Below are positions 11,683 through 21,695 of a stretch of DNA of 64,000 nt, piece after piece. Made by a program: the position numbers and the translations under genes. Positions within the stretch are counted from its first letter, which is position 1. Each line of letters starts with the position of its first letter. The notes under the pieces were generated by a model, which worked only from the letters and a program-made list of their open reading frames with translations, was not told the DNA's origin and searched no databases. This DNA is from Abelmoschus esculentus (Eukaryota > Streptophyta > Magnoliopsida > Malvales > Malvaceae): the NCBI GenBank assembly GCA_035048815.1, contig JAUCBN010000017.1, positions 15,186,936 to 15,250,935 on the forward strand. Reading direction: 5' to 3'.

Positions 11683-12039
11683 ATGGCAGCACCCAAAACA
11701 CCATCCACAGTCGCCGCCGCCGCCGCTGAATCCTTCACCAAACCCCACTCTTTCCTCCTCCTCCTCCTCATCCTTTCCTTCTTCATTTCCCTCCTCCTCC
11801 TTAACCCTACTTCCACCAACCAACCCATGAACTCACCCAATGTCACCCCATCAATCCCTCTCAAAAGGCTTCTCTTACACTCCTCAAAAACATCAACATC
11901 AACCCTTCCTTCCATGAACTTTCATCCCAAGCAAACACGAAACCCACATGCTTCGTCGTCGACAAAATCGTCACGCAGGGAGTTTGGAGCCGAAGCTCAC
12001 GAAGTTCCGAGCGGACCAAACCCTATTTCCAACAGGTGA
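11683..12039 (+). CDS. CLE41/44: CLE41/CLE44-type precursor of TDIF peptide
   Basis: An intronless gene for a 118-residue secreted prepropeptide. A hydrophobic segment at residues 22-41 serves as signal peptide or anchor. A variable, Ser/Thr/Pro-rich linker follows, then SSRREFG just before the CLE box. Residues 106-117 are HEVPSGPNPISN, exactly the tracheary element differentiation inhibitory factor dodecamer; one Arg then follows before the stop. Known role of this family: the hydroxylated 12-mer is made in phloem and perceived by the receptor kinase PXY/TDR to keep cambium dividing and block xylem differentiation. I prefer the ATG at 11683 over the in-frame one at 11626 because MAAPKT... 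places the hydrophobic segment as in known family members. The product is certain by motif; which of the paralogues (41, 44 or a further copy) is not. Confidence 0.93.
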   Translation: MAAPKTPSTVAAAAAESFTKPHSFLLLLLILSFFISLLLLNPTSTNQPMNSPNVTPSIPLKRLLLHSSKTSTSTLPSMNFHPKQTRNPHASSSTKSSRREFGAEAHEVPSGPNPISNR

Positions 12040-13289
12040 TGAACCGGGTTGAAACTAAGTTCGAAGAAGATGGAGTACTCTAGGGAAGAATATAATTAAA
12101 GTTATTGTTAATTTGCTTAGGCATATCTTTATGAGTACTGGTACTATTACTTTCGCCATTAATATACTGCTTAGTGCTCCCCCTTTCTGTACTGATGAGT
12201 TTGTGTTAGCCTTGGTTTTTCGAACCAGAAATGTATAGAACAAAGATACTCTATATTTTCCTACATGTTTTGTTTCATATATAGACAATGATGGTTTATA
12301 TTCGAGTTTCGTAATTATCCTTTCGGAATTACCTTGAAAATTTATATGATTTTGGATTTGAGAACATTTGTTTTGATTTGGTTCCATGGATCTTCTATGG
12401 TGATGAAAGCATTAGAAAATGAAATTTGGGTGGACCAAGATGGCAGCTATCAGTGAGTCGAGTGTGTCAGATCTGTCTGACAGTGAAGAAGAACAAGTTT
12501 TGTGTTTTTCTTTTTTGGTCGGAAGAAAAATAATACTTTGGTGCGTAATTTTTGGACGTAGCTTTTGTCTTGTGGAACACGTAGTCCGAGAAAGTTGAGA
12601 TGCTAAAGTCATGATTTGATAATTATTTATAATCCTGTCATTTTCCTGCTGGTGAATACAATGCTAGCCAAGCAATGTCCTTTCTCAGTCATTTAATTAT
12701 TGTTTTTCTCCCCCCCCCCCCTCCCCAACAAAAAAAAAAAATTGAAGAATGCATACTTATTGTAATTCAAAAGTCCATCTGGAAAAAAATTGTCTTAAAG
12801 TTTTACCAAATTATTTCATGTTTTTTTTTTCAAATATAATAGTTAAAATCACATTTCACGACTCTTTCATCAGATTATTTTAAGTGATTACAGTAGTGTA
12901 TTTGTTTTAGAGTATATACTCTCAATCATTAGACATTGATCGTTCAATTACTGTACTGATAGTATTGGTGTCAGAACCCGTAACCTCCAGAAACAACAAC
13001 TATTTTTTCAATCGATGAGGCTAGATGATTCGTGCTAAATCAAGTGTTTTTTCTTGCTTCTTTAAGGGTAAAAATATGGCTGTTGGGAATTGTTTTTTAG
13101 AGATATGGTACCTTTCAGATTATATTCAATTTTTATATCTATAACATTCAGATTATTTTCATTTTTTATATCTATAATATTTGCTACAGTAGATCTAGAA
13201 GTGAAGACAATCAAAAAGAATTCTAACTTTAAATAATGATGGTTTCGATTTTTATAGTGTCGCTTTGATTAGCCCAAATATTTTATCGT
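12040..13289. other. CLE 3' flank and AT-rich spacer
   Basis: The first few hundred bases are presumably the CLE 3' UTR. Near 12709-12725 a run of C followed by a run of A forms an unstable homopolymer tract. The rest is AT-rich and I find no gene. Confidence 0.4.
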
Positions 13290-13822
13290 CTGTATGGAGG
13301 TTTTCGGATAACGGGTGGGTCAAGGTTAATGTAGATGGTTCTGTGGATATCGATAGTAAGAAAGCTGCGGTGGGGATGTGTGATTAGAGGGGATCAAGGT
13401 GAGTGGCTCTTTGGGTTTTCTCGGAGTTTGGGTATTTGTTCTGTGTTTAATGCTGAACTGTGGGTTGTTATTGATGGACTTCAACATGCGAGGAGAATGA
13501 ATTTTGCTCGTGTTATTCTTGAATCAGATTGTCGAGAAGTGATTGAGAGTATTTTGGATTTTGATTCATCTAAAACTGATCATACTTTAATTTCGACGAT
13601 CCACAATATACTACAAGGAGATTGAGAGGTTATAGTGCGTCATATTAATCGGACGACCAATTCTATGGCGGATAAACTTGCGGTTATTTTACGAGGTAGG
13701 AAGCCGATGGAGATTCTTTACGTTTATCCACTGATTGAGTGTCAAGCTTCTTTACTTGAAGATTTACAACATCTTGATGGTGTAGGGCAGCTTTTGCCTG
13801 GCTTGTGTTTGTTTCATTGATG
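13290..13822 (+). pseudogene. Broken LINE-type RNase H domain
   Basis: The translation opens with WVKVNVDGS, continues with GCVIRGDQGEWLFGFSRSLG and reaches AELWVVIDGL and VILESDCREVIES. That order is the plant non-LTR retroelement RNase H (RVT_3) with its D, E and D positions visible. A frameshift falls near 13375 and a TGA at 13623-13625 interrupts the same frame before INRTTNSMADKLA. It is therefore a dead fragment, not a host gene. Confidence 0.8.
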
Positions 13823-14346
13823 TAACTGTTTTTCTTGTTCTATTCGTACCACTTTCACATGTACTTTTTTTTCCTCCATTTAGGATTAGAGAGGTTTTTT
13901 AATGAGGCATGAGGGAGTCAACATTCCATTATAAATAAAAAAAAAATTAAATTCAGATTAAAAAGGTTTCAGTTTTAAACATTTACATTGAAGTTACATT
14001 GTACTCCCACAATCTTTAACATTTTTGCAATTTGAAAAATAGGATGAATAGTGAATGGACACTGAAGTCGAATCGTATTCCTACCAATTTTACTTTTATT
14101 ATAACAAATGTTATAAATTTGAAAATAATTCGAGAGATAATGGTGGATCTCATGTAAATCGTGAATTATGTTTATAATAGTGGATTTGGTTTCCCTTTTC
14201 CAACTATTAACATATTTTATTTCGATTAAAGAAGGATACCTGCATGAAACTCATTAAAAAAACTTTAATCATAAAATGGGGAAAAATAGTATTCATGTCG
14301 ATATTATAAATGAACAAGTCACAGAAATCCAAAATACACAACAGAA
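13823..14346. other. Spacer between two opposed RNase H relics
   Basis: AT-rich; contains GAGGCATGAGGG near 13903, reminiscent of the hairpin-repeat arm. No gene is seen. Confidence 0.35.
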
Positions 14347-14835
14347 TTAAACGGTACCCACATCGCTATTCAGCACATCAATAATATCCAAAGGAGTCTC
14401 CATGAACTTATAATAATCCAGAGGAAGGTATTTTATCAAATTCATTAATTTATTGACCAATGCATTACAAGAACGACTCACCCACATAAATTGAACCTTA
14501 TAATCCTTACTTAACATCAAAGCTAAATGAGTTTTAAGGGATGAATGAATATGATACAGTTCTCTCTTGAACAGACAGTTAAAAACCTCTTTATTGTCAA
14601 TATCAAGAATAACCTGACGAAAGTCAAAAATTCAAACAGTCTCAAGACCCGTAAACACTCTCCGTGACTCATAATCAAACACAATACAAACACTAATCAT
14701 TTTTGAGAATCTAAAGCACCACCGCCCGTGCTCGTCCCTTCCCACGCCTCCACAAATAGTATACCCAGAATTCACGTCCGAATTTCATCAGCATTCACCT
14801 TAATCCAACCGGATAATGCACATTTACAAACTAAC
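14347..14835 (-). pseudogene. Second broken LINE-type RNase H domain, opposite strand
   Basis: On the minus strand the relic reads GWIKVNADE, then after a stop CGGVGRDEHGRWCFRF, then after more breaks DFRQVILDIDNKEVFN and FMWVSRSCNALVNKLM, ending at a TAA (14347-14349). This is the same RNase H layout as at 13290-13822 but more decayed, with several stops and frame changes. The two relics face each other across about 520 bp. Confidence 0.7.
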
Positions 14836-15335
14836 TTCCATATTGTATGCATGGATAATGCACATTTGGATGGGGATGAGTAAATATTGATGATTAATAG
14901 ATGAAAATGTAATGAATGTAGATTTTGAAGAAAAAAAAACTTTTGATGATCCTATGGTACGTTGGTTATTCAGATACTATTTTTTTTTTTATCAAAATTA
15001 AGCAAAACATTGGTGTATGATAGAGGCACCAAAATTAAAATTTGACCTAAAATATAATACTCATCAATTTTTAAGAACACATCTACAGTGCTCTTATGTT
15101 TCTTCCTACTATTATATACTCCATGTAAGAGAGATGTTACGGTGTCACAAGACAGACAAAAAAAACACATCAACATAAACACTGGCAACATGCAAATAAT
15201 TTGATTGGTGGTTCTTCTAAAATCGAATACGAAGTTGAATGACAAATTATTTCACCCCTTCCGGTGGCCGGTGGGTGTCCCAAATCCAAATTACGCAAAC
15301 ATACAACAGGATACAGATCAGTAGCTTTGCCATCT
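14836..15335. other. Spacer downstream of the PPPDE gene
   Basis: The part nearest 15335 is the probable 3' UTR of the minus-strand PPPDE gene. A direct repeat TGGATAATGCACATTT occurs near 14808 and 14860. No other gene. Confidence 0.4.
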
Positions 15336-16684
15336 CTAACTCTGTGGCATAGCAGCATTCAAGTGTCCGTATTTCTGCATCACTTTCCTAGTTGCCAAGG
15401 CAGCTGCCTCACTAGCACGTAATGTCCCGGAAGCCATAATTGCGGCAAATTCACGGCTAATCTCTTCTTGGACCTTCGCTCGAGCATCACCGAGAGGGTC
15501 TGCTGATTTTTCCAGTGCTCCTGTCGGTTTGGCAGATTGTGTTGTCTCTTCCAAAGGCTTTGTCTCCGAATGGTTTGGTTGATCAGAGGAACTCTTAACA
15601 CTGGCACTTGAGGGCTGAGTAGAAACAGATGGCCTGAATTGAGGAACTTGAGGAACAGCACCAGCCCTCAAAGTTGTCTCCAAATTTTGTATCATGGGCA
15701 CTGTATAATGAATATACAACATAATCATATTAGCGTTCCATGTTTAAAGTTCATACTTCAAACCTCGAAGAGGAGCTTCTAAACACCGGCAGGTAGCTAA
15801 AGAAGCACTCACTCAAGACTTAAAGTAATATAAGTTAAGCCAATCCCACGATACGATAAAAGTGGTAATGATATTAAATTATAAATAGTATGCAAATGGT
15901 TAAAAATCCATCGAACTTCATCAGAGAGATACAATGAATGAAGAAAATTTTGAACACGGATGATAATGACTTACTTAAGAGTGCACCCATTGGACTGCTC
16001 ATAACTTCATTTGGAAGCTGTAATATATAGTCTGGAATGTTGGAACTGACTAGAAATTGTGCAACCTCATTGCTGAAGTTGTTGCAATTGTGGGTGAGCA
16101 AACTGTAGGTCTCGGCTGTGTAGCGGGGACTAATCTCCTGTAAATACATCTCAAACACATCTCTAGGTATGTGAGTGACACCTAACTCGATCACTCTAAT
16201 CGGTTTCCCATATGGTGCTGTCCCAGCAGGAATGTTTTGGATCCCTCCACCAAAAAAGTATTCATTACCATAAACCACTACTCCAGTGTGCCTAACAAGC
16301 AAACATAATAAACCAATCAGAAAAAGAACATATCAAACGATGCGACTGTAAACCACAACTAATTTGCATTTGTACAATGGAAGTGGTCAGGTGGGTGGTA
16401 CTTAAGATACTACATTCAGAGAAACTAGCACATTCTCAAACAAATGCTTACCATATTCCCTCAATCACCTTCCCTAATAAGGTCATTGAAAGCTGCCGGG
16501 CTAGTCCCTGACTCAAGTCGTACACATTCAAGGTGACCTTGTGACTCTCCTGTTACCAATCCAAAATCATTATTAGTGCGCATGTATATTTGATAAAACC
16601 TTTATAAGGAAAGAATATAACATAGCAAAGGAAAGAATCAAACAGAAGTTAAAATATGTGCAAAGAATCTTATACCTCAGCCAT
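15336..16684 (-). CDS. PPPDE-family deSUMOylating isopeptidase-like protein
   Basis: Coding exons on the minus strand are 16676-16684, 16452-16549, 15975-16291 and 15336-15700. All are GT-AG and in phase, for 262 residues. The first exon codes only Met-Ala-Glu. Residues 8-110 form a PPPDE (DUF862/DeSI) papain-like fold. The catalytic His is H37 in WHTGVVVYG and the catalytic Cys is C105 in LTHNCNNFS. Members of this family remove SUMO or ubiquitin-like tags in animals; the plant substrates are less clear. After the domain comes a Pro/Ser/Gln-rich linker (about 145-215) and a helical, Ala-rich tail (DARAKVQEEISREFAAIM...). There is no signal peptide or membrane span, so a cytosolic or nuclear enzyme is likely. 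The domain call is strong; isopeptidase specificity is inference. Confidence 0.88.
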
Positions 16685-17351
16685 TCTTGCAGTCCAATCT
16701 AAAAGCTCAAAATGCAACCTTTAGCGTTAACGGGGATGATAACCTGCCAAAACAGAAATCCAAACAGATCAATAAGATCGATTTTAGGGAAGCATCTTGC
16801 CTGCAATAATTTTTATTAAAATCCAAAGATGTCCAACGATTATAAAAATCATGCTCGAACCCACCAAGCAAACAGGTGACTCTAACCTTCATAAATTATA
16901 TATCGTCGTTGATTTATCGTAATGCAATTAATTGTAAAAGAAATACTCTGATTTTACAAGCAAATCTTCCTACTAAACGCTACTTATAATATCAAAAGAA
17001 GGGGGAAAATACTTTTTTCAGGCATTCCATAGAAAAAATAACTCTAATGCTCCTCTAACTAGATATCTGAAAATTCATTTATTCAAGTCAACGACTAACA
17101 TCCAGCAACTTTTTTTTTTGAAATTTTCAAATTTTTAGACCTAAATGGCTAACTAGAATCACCCAGATGATATCAGATCATATCTTAAATTAAAATCCCT
17201 AATTTTTCAACCAAAATACGCCATCGATTTGAAAGTTTCAATTGCTTCAAACAAAAGCGCAAGCAGAACAGAATCGAACAAAACGAATAATATACAATCA
17301 AATTTTCCTTCAAATTTGAACTTAGAACACGAAGAGGCATAGAAACGCACC
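16685..17351 (-). other. Split 5' leader of the PPPDE gene
   Basis: On the minus strand a leader exon ends at a CAG|GTGCGT donor (intron from 17350). The second leader exon starts after ...TTTTGGCAG at 16743 and runs to the ATG at 16684. The leader intron is about 607 nt and AT-rich with T tracts. Leader introns of this kind often raise expression in plants (general knowledge). Confidence 0.6.
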
Positions 17352-17442
17352 TGAGAAGAGTGGAACCGCAAAAGATTAGTTCTTCCTTTCAAATTGGCCG
17401 CTGCGTGAAATTGAGAACTAGACAAAATAAAGGAAAGAGCTC

Positions 17443-17452
17443 AATTTATAGT
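17443..17452 (-). promoter_or_regulatory. TATA box of the PPPDE gene
   Basis: CTATAAATTG on the minus strand lies about 90 bp before the leader donor site. This predicts a transcript start near 17415-17420. The upstream 17460-17640 is noticeably GC-richer than its surroundings, as in many housekeeping promoters. Confidence 0.5.
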
Positions 17453-17459
17453 TGGCGAG

Positions 17460-17880
17460 GTGAGGTTGGTGCGTTGCTCAAGATTCTATACGATTACGAC
17501 GGGGATTCGCGGTCTTCTATGACCTTCTAGAACCTACTATCCACTACGATTTTGACACGTGTTATTTTAGAGTTTTAAAGACGGTGGCGGTCCATGTGGC
17601 GAAGAAAACGCGGCTCGGTCCGCGCCAGCCGCCAAGTTCAGCGAGCGAGTGAGTTTGCATCTGGAATTTTCTTTTGTTTTCTAAAGCTAAATCTGTTTTT
17701 TTTTTTGTAATTATGGTTTAATTTTTGGTTCAACTATTTTTTAGTCGTTCATTTCTTAACTGTTTTTATTTTGGTAACTTCACTTTAAACTTTCTCAATT
17801 TGATCACTCAAATTTCAAAATTTGTATTTTTAGTCCTTCAAATGTTGAAGTGTCGGCTATGTCTTTCTCTTTTCTATTTC
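17460..17880. other. PPPDE upstream region and spacer
   Basis: GC-rich promoter-proximal sequence to about 17650, then T-rich spacer. No gene. Confidence 0.35.
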
Positions 17881-17884
17881 AGGT

Positions 17885-18830
17885 CAGTGAAGATCTGGAT
17901 TTAGCTGACCATGCCGGAAGGGCAGTGCTCAACCTTATCGACTGGGATGCCATTTGCCGCTAGCACAGACCCCAAGGTGTGGTTATCCTTAGCCTCTTAC
18001 TCAGTTTATTCATTTACAGTTTACAATCTCCCCTCGTTATGAACTTTGCTTCTTTTTTTTTCTCCTAAATCCATTACTGAGGACTGAGCATCATAAATCC
18101 AATACTGAATGTTCAGTTTTCAATCTTCAAAGTTTCAGTCCCCATGTAATTCTCGTACATGCGCCTCTTTTCTACCAACATGCTAGGCTGCTAGCAGTAG
18201 AGACCCAAACGATGATGTACTAGATGGAGTTTTTGCCACTCCTAACTAGGGAAGATGCAAGAGGGGACGATCAGGTTTGAAAATCATCCCTGATTCCCAG
18301 TAAGAATCCCATGTCCTTATTACTACTGCTTGAGATCTGGTCAACCATCGTGCACCAGATATTTTCATTTTCACTAACACTAATCCTAGAGGATGTTGTG
18401 GAACTCTTTCAATGTCAACGTTGTTTGCCTCTGCGACACAGAACAAGAAATCCATGTCTCTGTCGAGGTACTTCAAATTATTCTTGGTTATTCTCTGCCA
18501 AATGTGCCAGTCCTTGTTTACTAGAATGCAGGATCCGTCAGGACAGTCTTAAATATGCTACAAAATGTCCCAATTCATGTCATTTGGTAAACATGGCTTC
18601 TCCTTCCTTTGTAAAACAGGTCACTCATTCTCTCAAGTCTCAAAGCCAAACAAGGTAAACATGGCTTTACAGGTATCAAAATTGATCTCGAAAAAGCATT
18701 TGATTTGATCACAAGGTGGGGTTTTACAAGAAAGGTTCTCATCTTCTTCAACTTTCCCACCAAATGGGTTAATCTCATTATGATTTGTGTATCCACTTCT
18801 TCCATGTATGTCCTGAAAATCTACCTATAA
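17885..18830 (+). pseudogene. Degenerate LINE reverse-transcriptase pieces
   Basis: The clearest part is 18660-18830, open on the plus strand. It starts GFTGIKIDLEKAFDLIT, where IDLEKAFD is RT motif A of plant L1-type LINEs, and goes on FFNFPTKWVNLIMICVS. Upstream, 17920-17960 gives LIDWDAICR-like sequence and 18240-18650 is a mosaic of short frames with many stops. The pieces are out of canonical LINE order, so they may be parts of more than one insertion. Confidence 0.65.
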
Positions 18831-19333
18831 CATTGATGTTAACAACATTTCTCCCTGCTTGTCAACTTTGAATCCTCTCCAAAACTATGTAAATTTGTGG
18901 ATTGCAGAGGATTCAAAGTTGTTTACAAAAGGTAATACTACTATATATGTTTGTGAGACTTCTTTTCTCAGGAATCCATTTTACCATTTAAGAGTTTTAT
19001 CAACTGAGTTTTGATAAATTATGCAGATATGCTAGTCTTTTACTTCTGCATGTACATTGACCAGGATGACAATGAATTATAGGTCCTAGAAATCATTCAT
19101 CACTTTGTTGAGATGATTTGGCAGTGTGAATGAACTTAAACTTGACATTTCATTGAATTTATATCCAGGTCTGTGAACTGGACTTGATCTTCAACTGCCA
19201 TTAGTATGCTTGCCTGTTGTTAGGGTTCTGGTTTGTCCTTTTTACAGAGCAGTTTACATCTAAATCCCTGTGTTTCATTTAAATTATATAGCTTAGAATC
19301 GATGAAATTCATCTATGGGAAAAGGCAATTACT
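18831..19333. other. Spacer, no gene seen
   Basis: AT-rich sequence between the LINE relic and the first CTCGAG-family MITE. No recognisable feature. Confidence 0.35.
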
Positions 19334-19890
19334 AGGGTCGTAGAGACAAGACAGATCGCGAATACGAGCTCGACTCGGTCAAAAATCAATTTGATTGGAC
19401 TCGGTTCGAACTCGAACTCAACTCAGTCAAAACTCGATCGATTGGACTCGGTTCGAACTCGATTCGAGTTCTTGCCCCGACTCAAAAAACTCACGAGCTA
19501 CTAAAAAATATAAATATACTATTTTTGTAATTTAAAATCTAAATTTTTAAACTTAAAACCTAAGCATAGGTCTTAAAACCTAAACTAACATACTGAAACC
19601 TAAAATTAACAAGCTTGAGTTTACATGTGTATCAAAATTTTTTCTTTATTATAATTTAAATGAGACTTGAGAGATAAGAGTTACTCGAGTCTAACACGAT
19701 CAAAGATTGGTCACTACTTGCCTCGATTAGGCTTGAAAAATACTCGAACTCGACTCGAATTCTTAACGAGTCGAGTTGAGCACAGATTTTTCATGCTCGT
19801 CTAAAATTACTCAAGCTCGAACTCGATTCGAAATCTTAACGAACCTAACCGAACTTAGTACTATTCGAACTCAACTCGTTTACACCCTCA
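19334..19890. mobile_element. hAT-type MITE, CTCGAG/ACTCGG family, copy 1
   Basis: A non-coding element of about 557 bp, rich in alternating ACTCG/CGAGT motifs near both ends, with a unique AT-rich core. The right end (rc TGAGGGTGTAAACGAG) matches the end of copy 2 at 20549-21141. The flanks GCAATTACT and GCATTACT look like an imperfect target duplication, and the left end is eroded. The core contains AGATAAGAGTTACTCGAGTC, shared with copy 2. Confidence 0.6.
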
Positions 19891-20548
19891 GCATTACTCG
19901 TCCCTATTTTCATAAAAAAATTAATATAAATAAATTAGGTTAATCAAATCCATGTATGAATGTTTTTTTATTAGTATAAATATCTATTTATAATAATAAC
20001 AATAACCATCATCATCATTTATATTAAAATTTATTTATTTATAAATAATTATTTTCAATTGTCAAATTAACAATATGTTTTTTTAAATATTACCAATTAT
20101 TTTCAACTTGTATATTTTTACATTAGGTGCCTAAATTTTTTTGTCAAATACATATTTATTTTTAGATCGCCCTTCTAAATTTTTCCTCAATTTAAGAATT
20201 TATTTCTAATAAAATTTAAGATTTTTTTAATGGGTAGTAATTTAAGACTGATTTTATACAAAGACATCTTTCATCAAAAAAAAAAAAACATATTATAAAA
20301 CAATGGTTTATATTATAAATAAACGTCTAAGTGTTTTTTTAAAACAAGTACTATTTAAACTATATCTTAGTTAAATTAAGTACTTAATGTATATTCTTTT
20401 ATTAAATTAAATATTTAAAGTATATTTTTTTCTCAAAATAGGTATTTAAAATATATTTTTATTAAAATAAATACTTAAATTATTTTTTTTCTCAAAATAG
20501 GTAATTAGAGTATTTTTTGTTAAAATAAATCTTAAAGTGTGTGTATAT
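19891..20548. other. AT-rich spacer between two MITEs
   Basis: A1-2 rich sequence with several near-repeats of the form AAGTACTTAAAATATATTTTT at 20330-20540. No gene. Confidence 0.35.
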
Positions 20549-21141
20549 TAAGGCTGTAATTGAGAAGAGAGAAATCGCGAGCTACTCGAGTTTGACTCGG
20601 TCAAAACTCGATTCGATTAGATTCAACTCGAGTTCTTGACGAGTCGAGCCGAACTACATGATACTCGACTCGAAAAGCTCACGAGCTACTTGAAAAACAT
20701 AAATATATTATTTTTTATTTTTTATAATTTAAAATCTAAATTTCTAAACCTAAGACCCTAAAATCTAAACCTTAAACATAAGTCTTAAACCCTAAAATCT
20801 AAACCTTAAACATAAGTCTTAAACCCTAAATTAACATACTGAAACCTAAAACTAACAAGCCTGAGTTTAAGCAACTTGTGTATTAAAGTTTTTTCTCCAT
20901 TAGGCTTTTAAATGAGATGTGAGAGATAAGAGTTACTTGAGTCTAACACGATCAAAGATCGATCAATACTTGACTCGACTAGGTTCAGAAAAAGCTCAAA
21001 CTCGACTCAAGTTCTTAACGAGCCGAGCTTAGATATTGCAAGCTCGTTAAAATTACGATAGCTCAAACTCGTCTCAAAATTTTAACGAGCCGAACGAAAC
21101 TTAACACTACTCGAGTTCGACTCGACTCGTTTACACCCCTA
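20549..21141. mobile_element. hAT-type MITE, CTCGAG/ACTCGG family, copy 2, 593 bp
   Basis: The element is flanked by a perfect 8-bp duplication, GTGTATAT (20541-20548 and 21142-21149). Terminal inverted repeats are TAAGGCTGTAATTGAG (left) and TAGGGGTGTAAACGAG (right, complemented), 12 of 16 matching. Subterminal CTCGAGT/ACTCGG motifs are repeated. A local duplication of CCTTAAACATAAGTCTTAAA occurs at 20770-20830. Non-coding. The TSD length and ends indicate the hAT superfamily. Confidence 0.8.
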
Positions 21142-21695
21142 GTGTATATATTCATCTAGAATCCTAAAAATTATCATGTGATGATTAAAAATATTAAATA
21201 CTTATTTTAATAAAATATATATTTTTGACACCGATGATTTTTTAAAAATATTTATTTCAATAAAAAATATACTTTAAATATTTAATTTAATTAAAAATTA
21301 AGTACTTATTTTAATAAAAAAAAAAATTAACCCTATATTTTAAGTACTTACCTAACCTGATAGAAGTATCTGAAAGGGCCAATGGGGCCGCTAGACTAAC
21401 CAATCCAAATATCATTGATTGAGAAGATTAAAAAAATGGCAGCGTTTGCCTTACCCAAAAATCCTAATCTTTCCTTCTTTTTCACTGCCAGATTACAAAA
21501 AATTGGTCCCTCCAATTTTCTCCCTCCTCTGTTTTTGAAGAAGAACCCTCCCTCCTTTATTTTCTTTCTTTTTATATCTCACGTTTTGATTGCAAACACC
21601 TTTGGTGACAACATTAAACTCCATATTTCTCACTGAAAAAAGGGTGGGAAAAAGCTTTCGTGAAGAAATCTAAGGTACCGGGTGACATAGCAGTG
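21142..21695. other. Upstream region and leader of the KRP gene
   Basis: AT-rich to 21360, then pyrimidine-rich leader-like sequence (21460-21600). A 66-codon open frame starting at ATG 21435 ends at 21636, ahead of the KRP coding region; if transcribed it would be an upstream ORF. Its product is hydrophobic and unrecognised. Bases 21647-21695 read in frame into KRP but lack an ATG (see findings). Confidence 0.4.

Noticed and set aside
11607..11915. Minus-strand frame over the CLE gene (Arg/Glu-rich)
   Set aside because: Shadow of the CLE coding sequence: CTC-rich Leu codons read backwards give Glu/Arg/Met.
12709..12740. C-run followed by A-run as a structured element
   Set aside because: Simple homopolymers; the length may even be a sequencing artefact.
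17207..17425. Possible upstream ORF in the PPPDE leader
   Set aside because: Its first codon is TTG, not ATG, so there is no ordinary uORF there.
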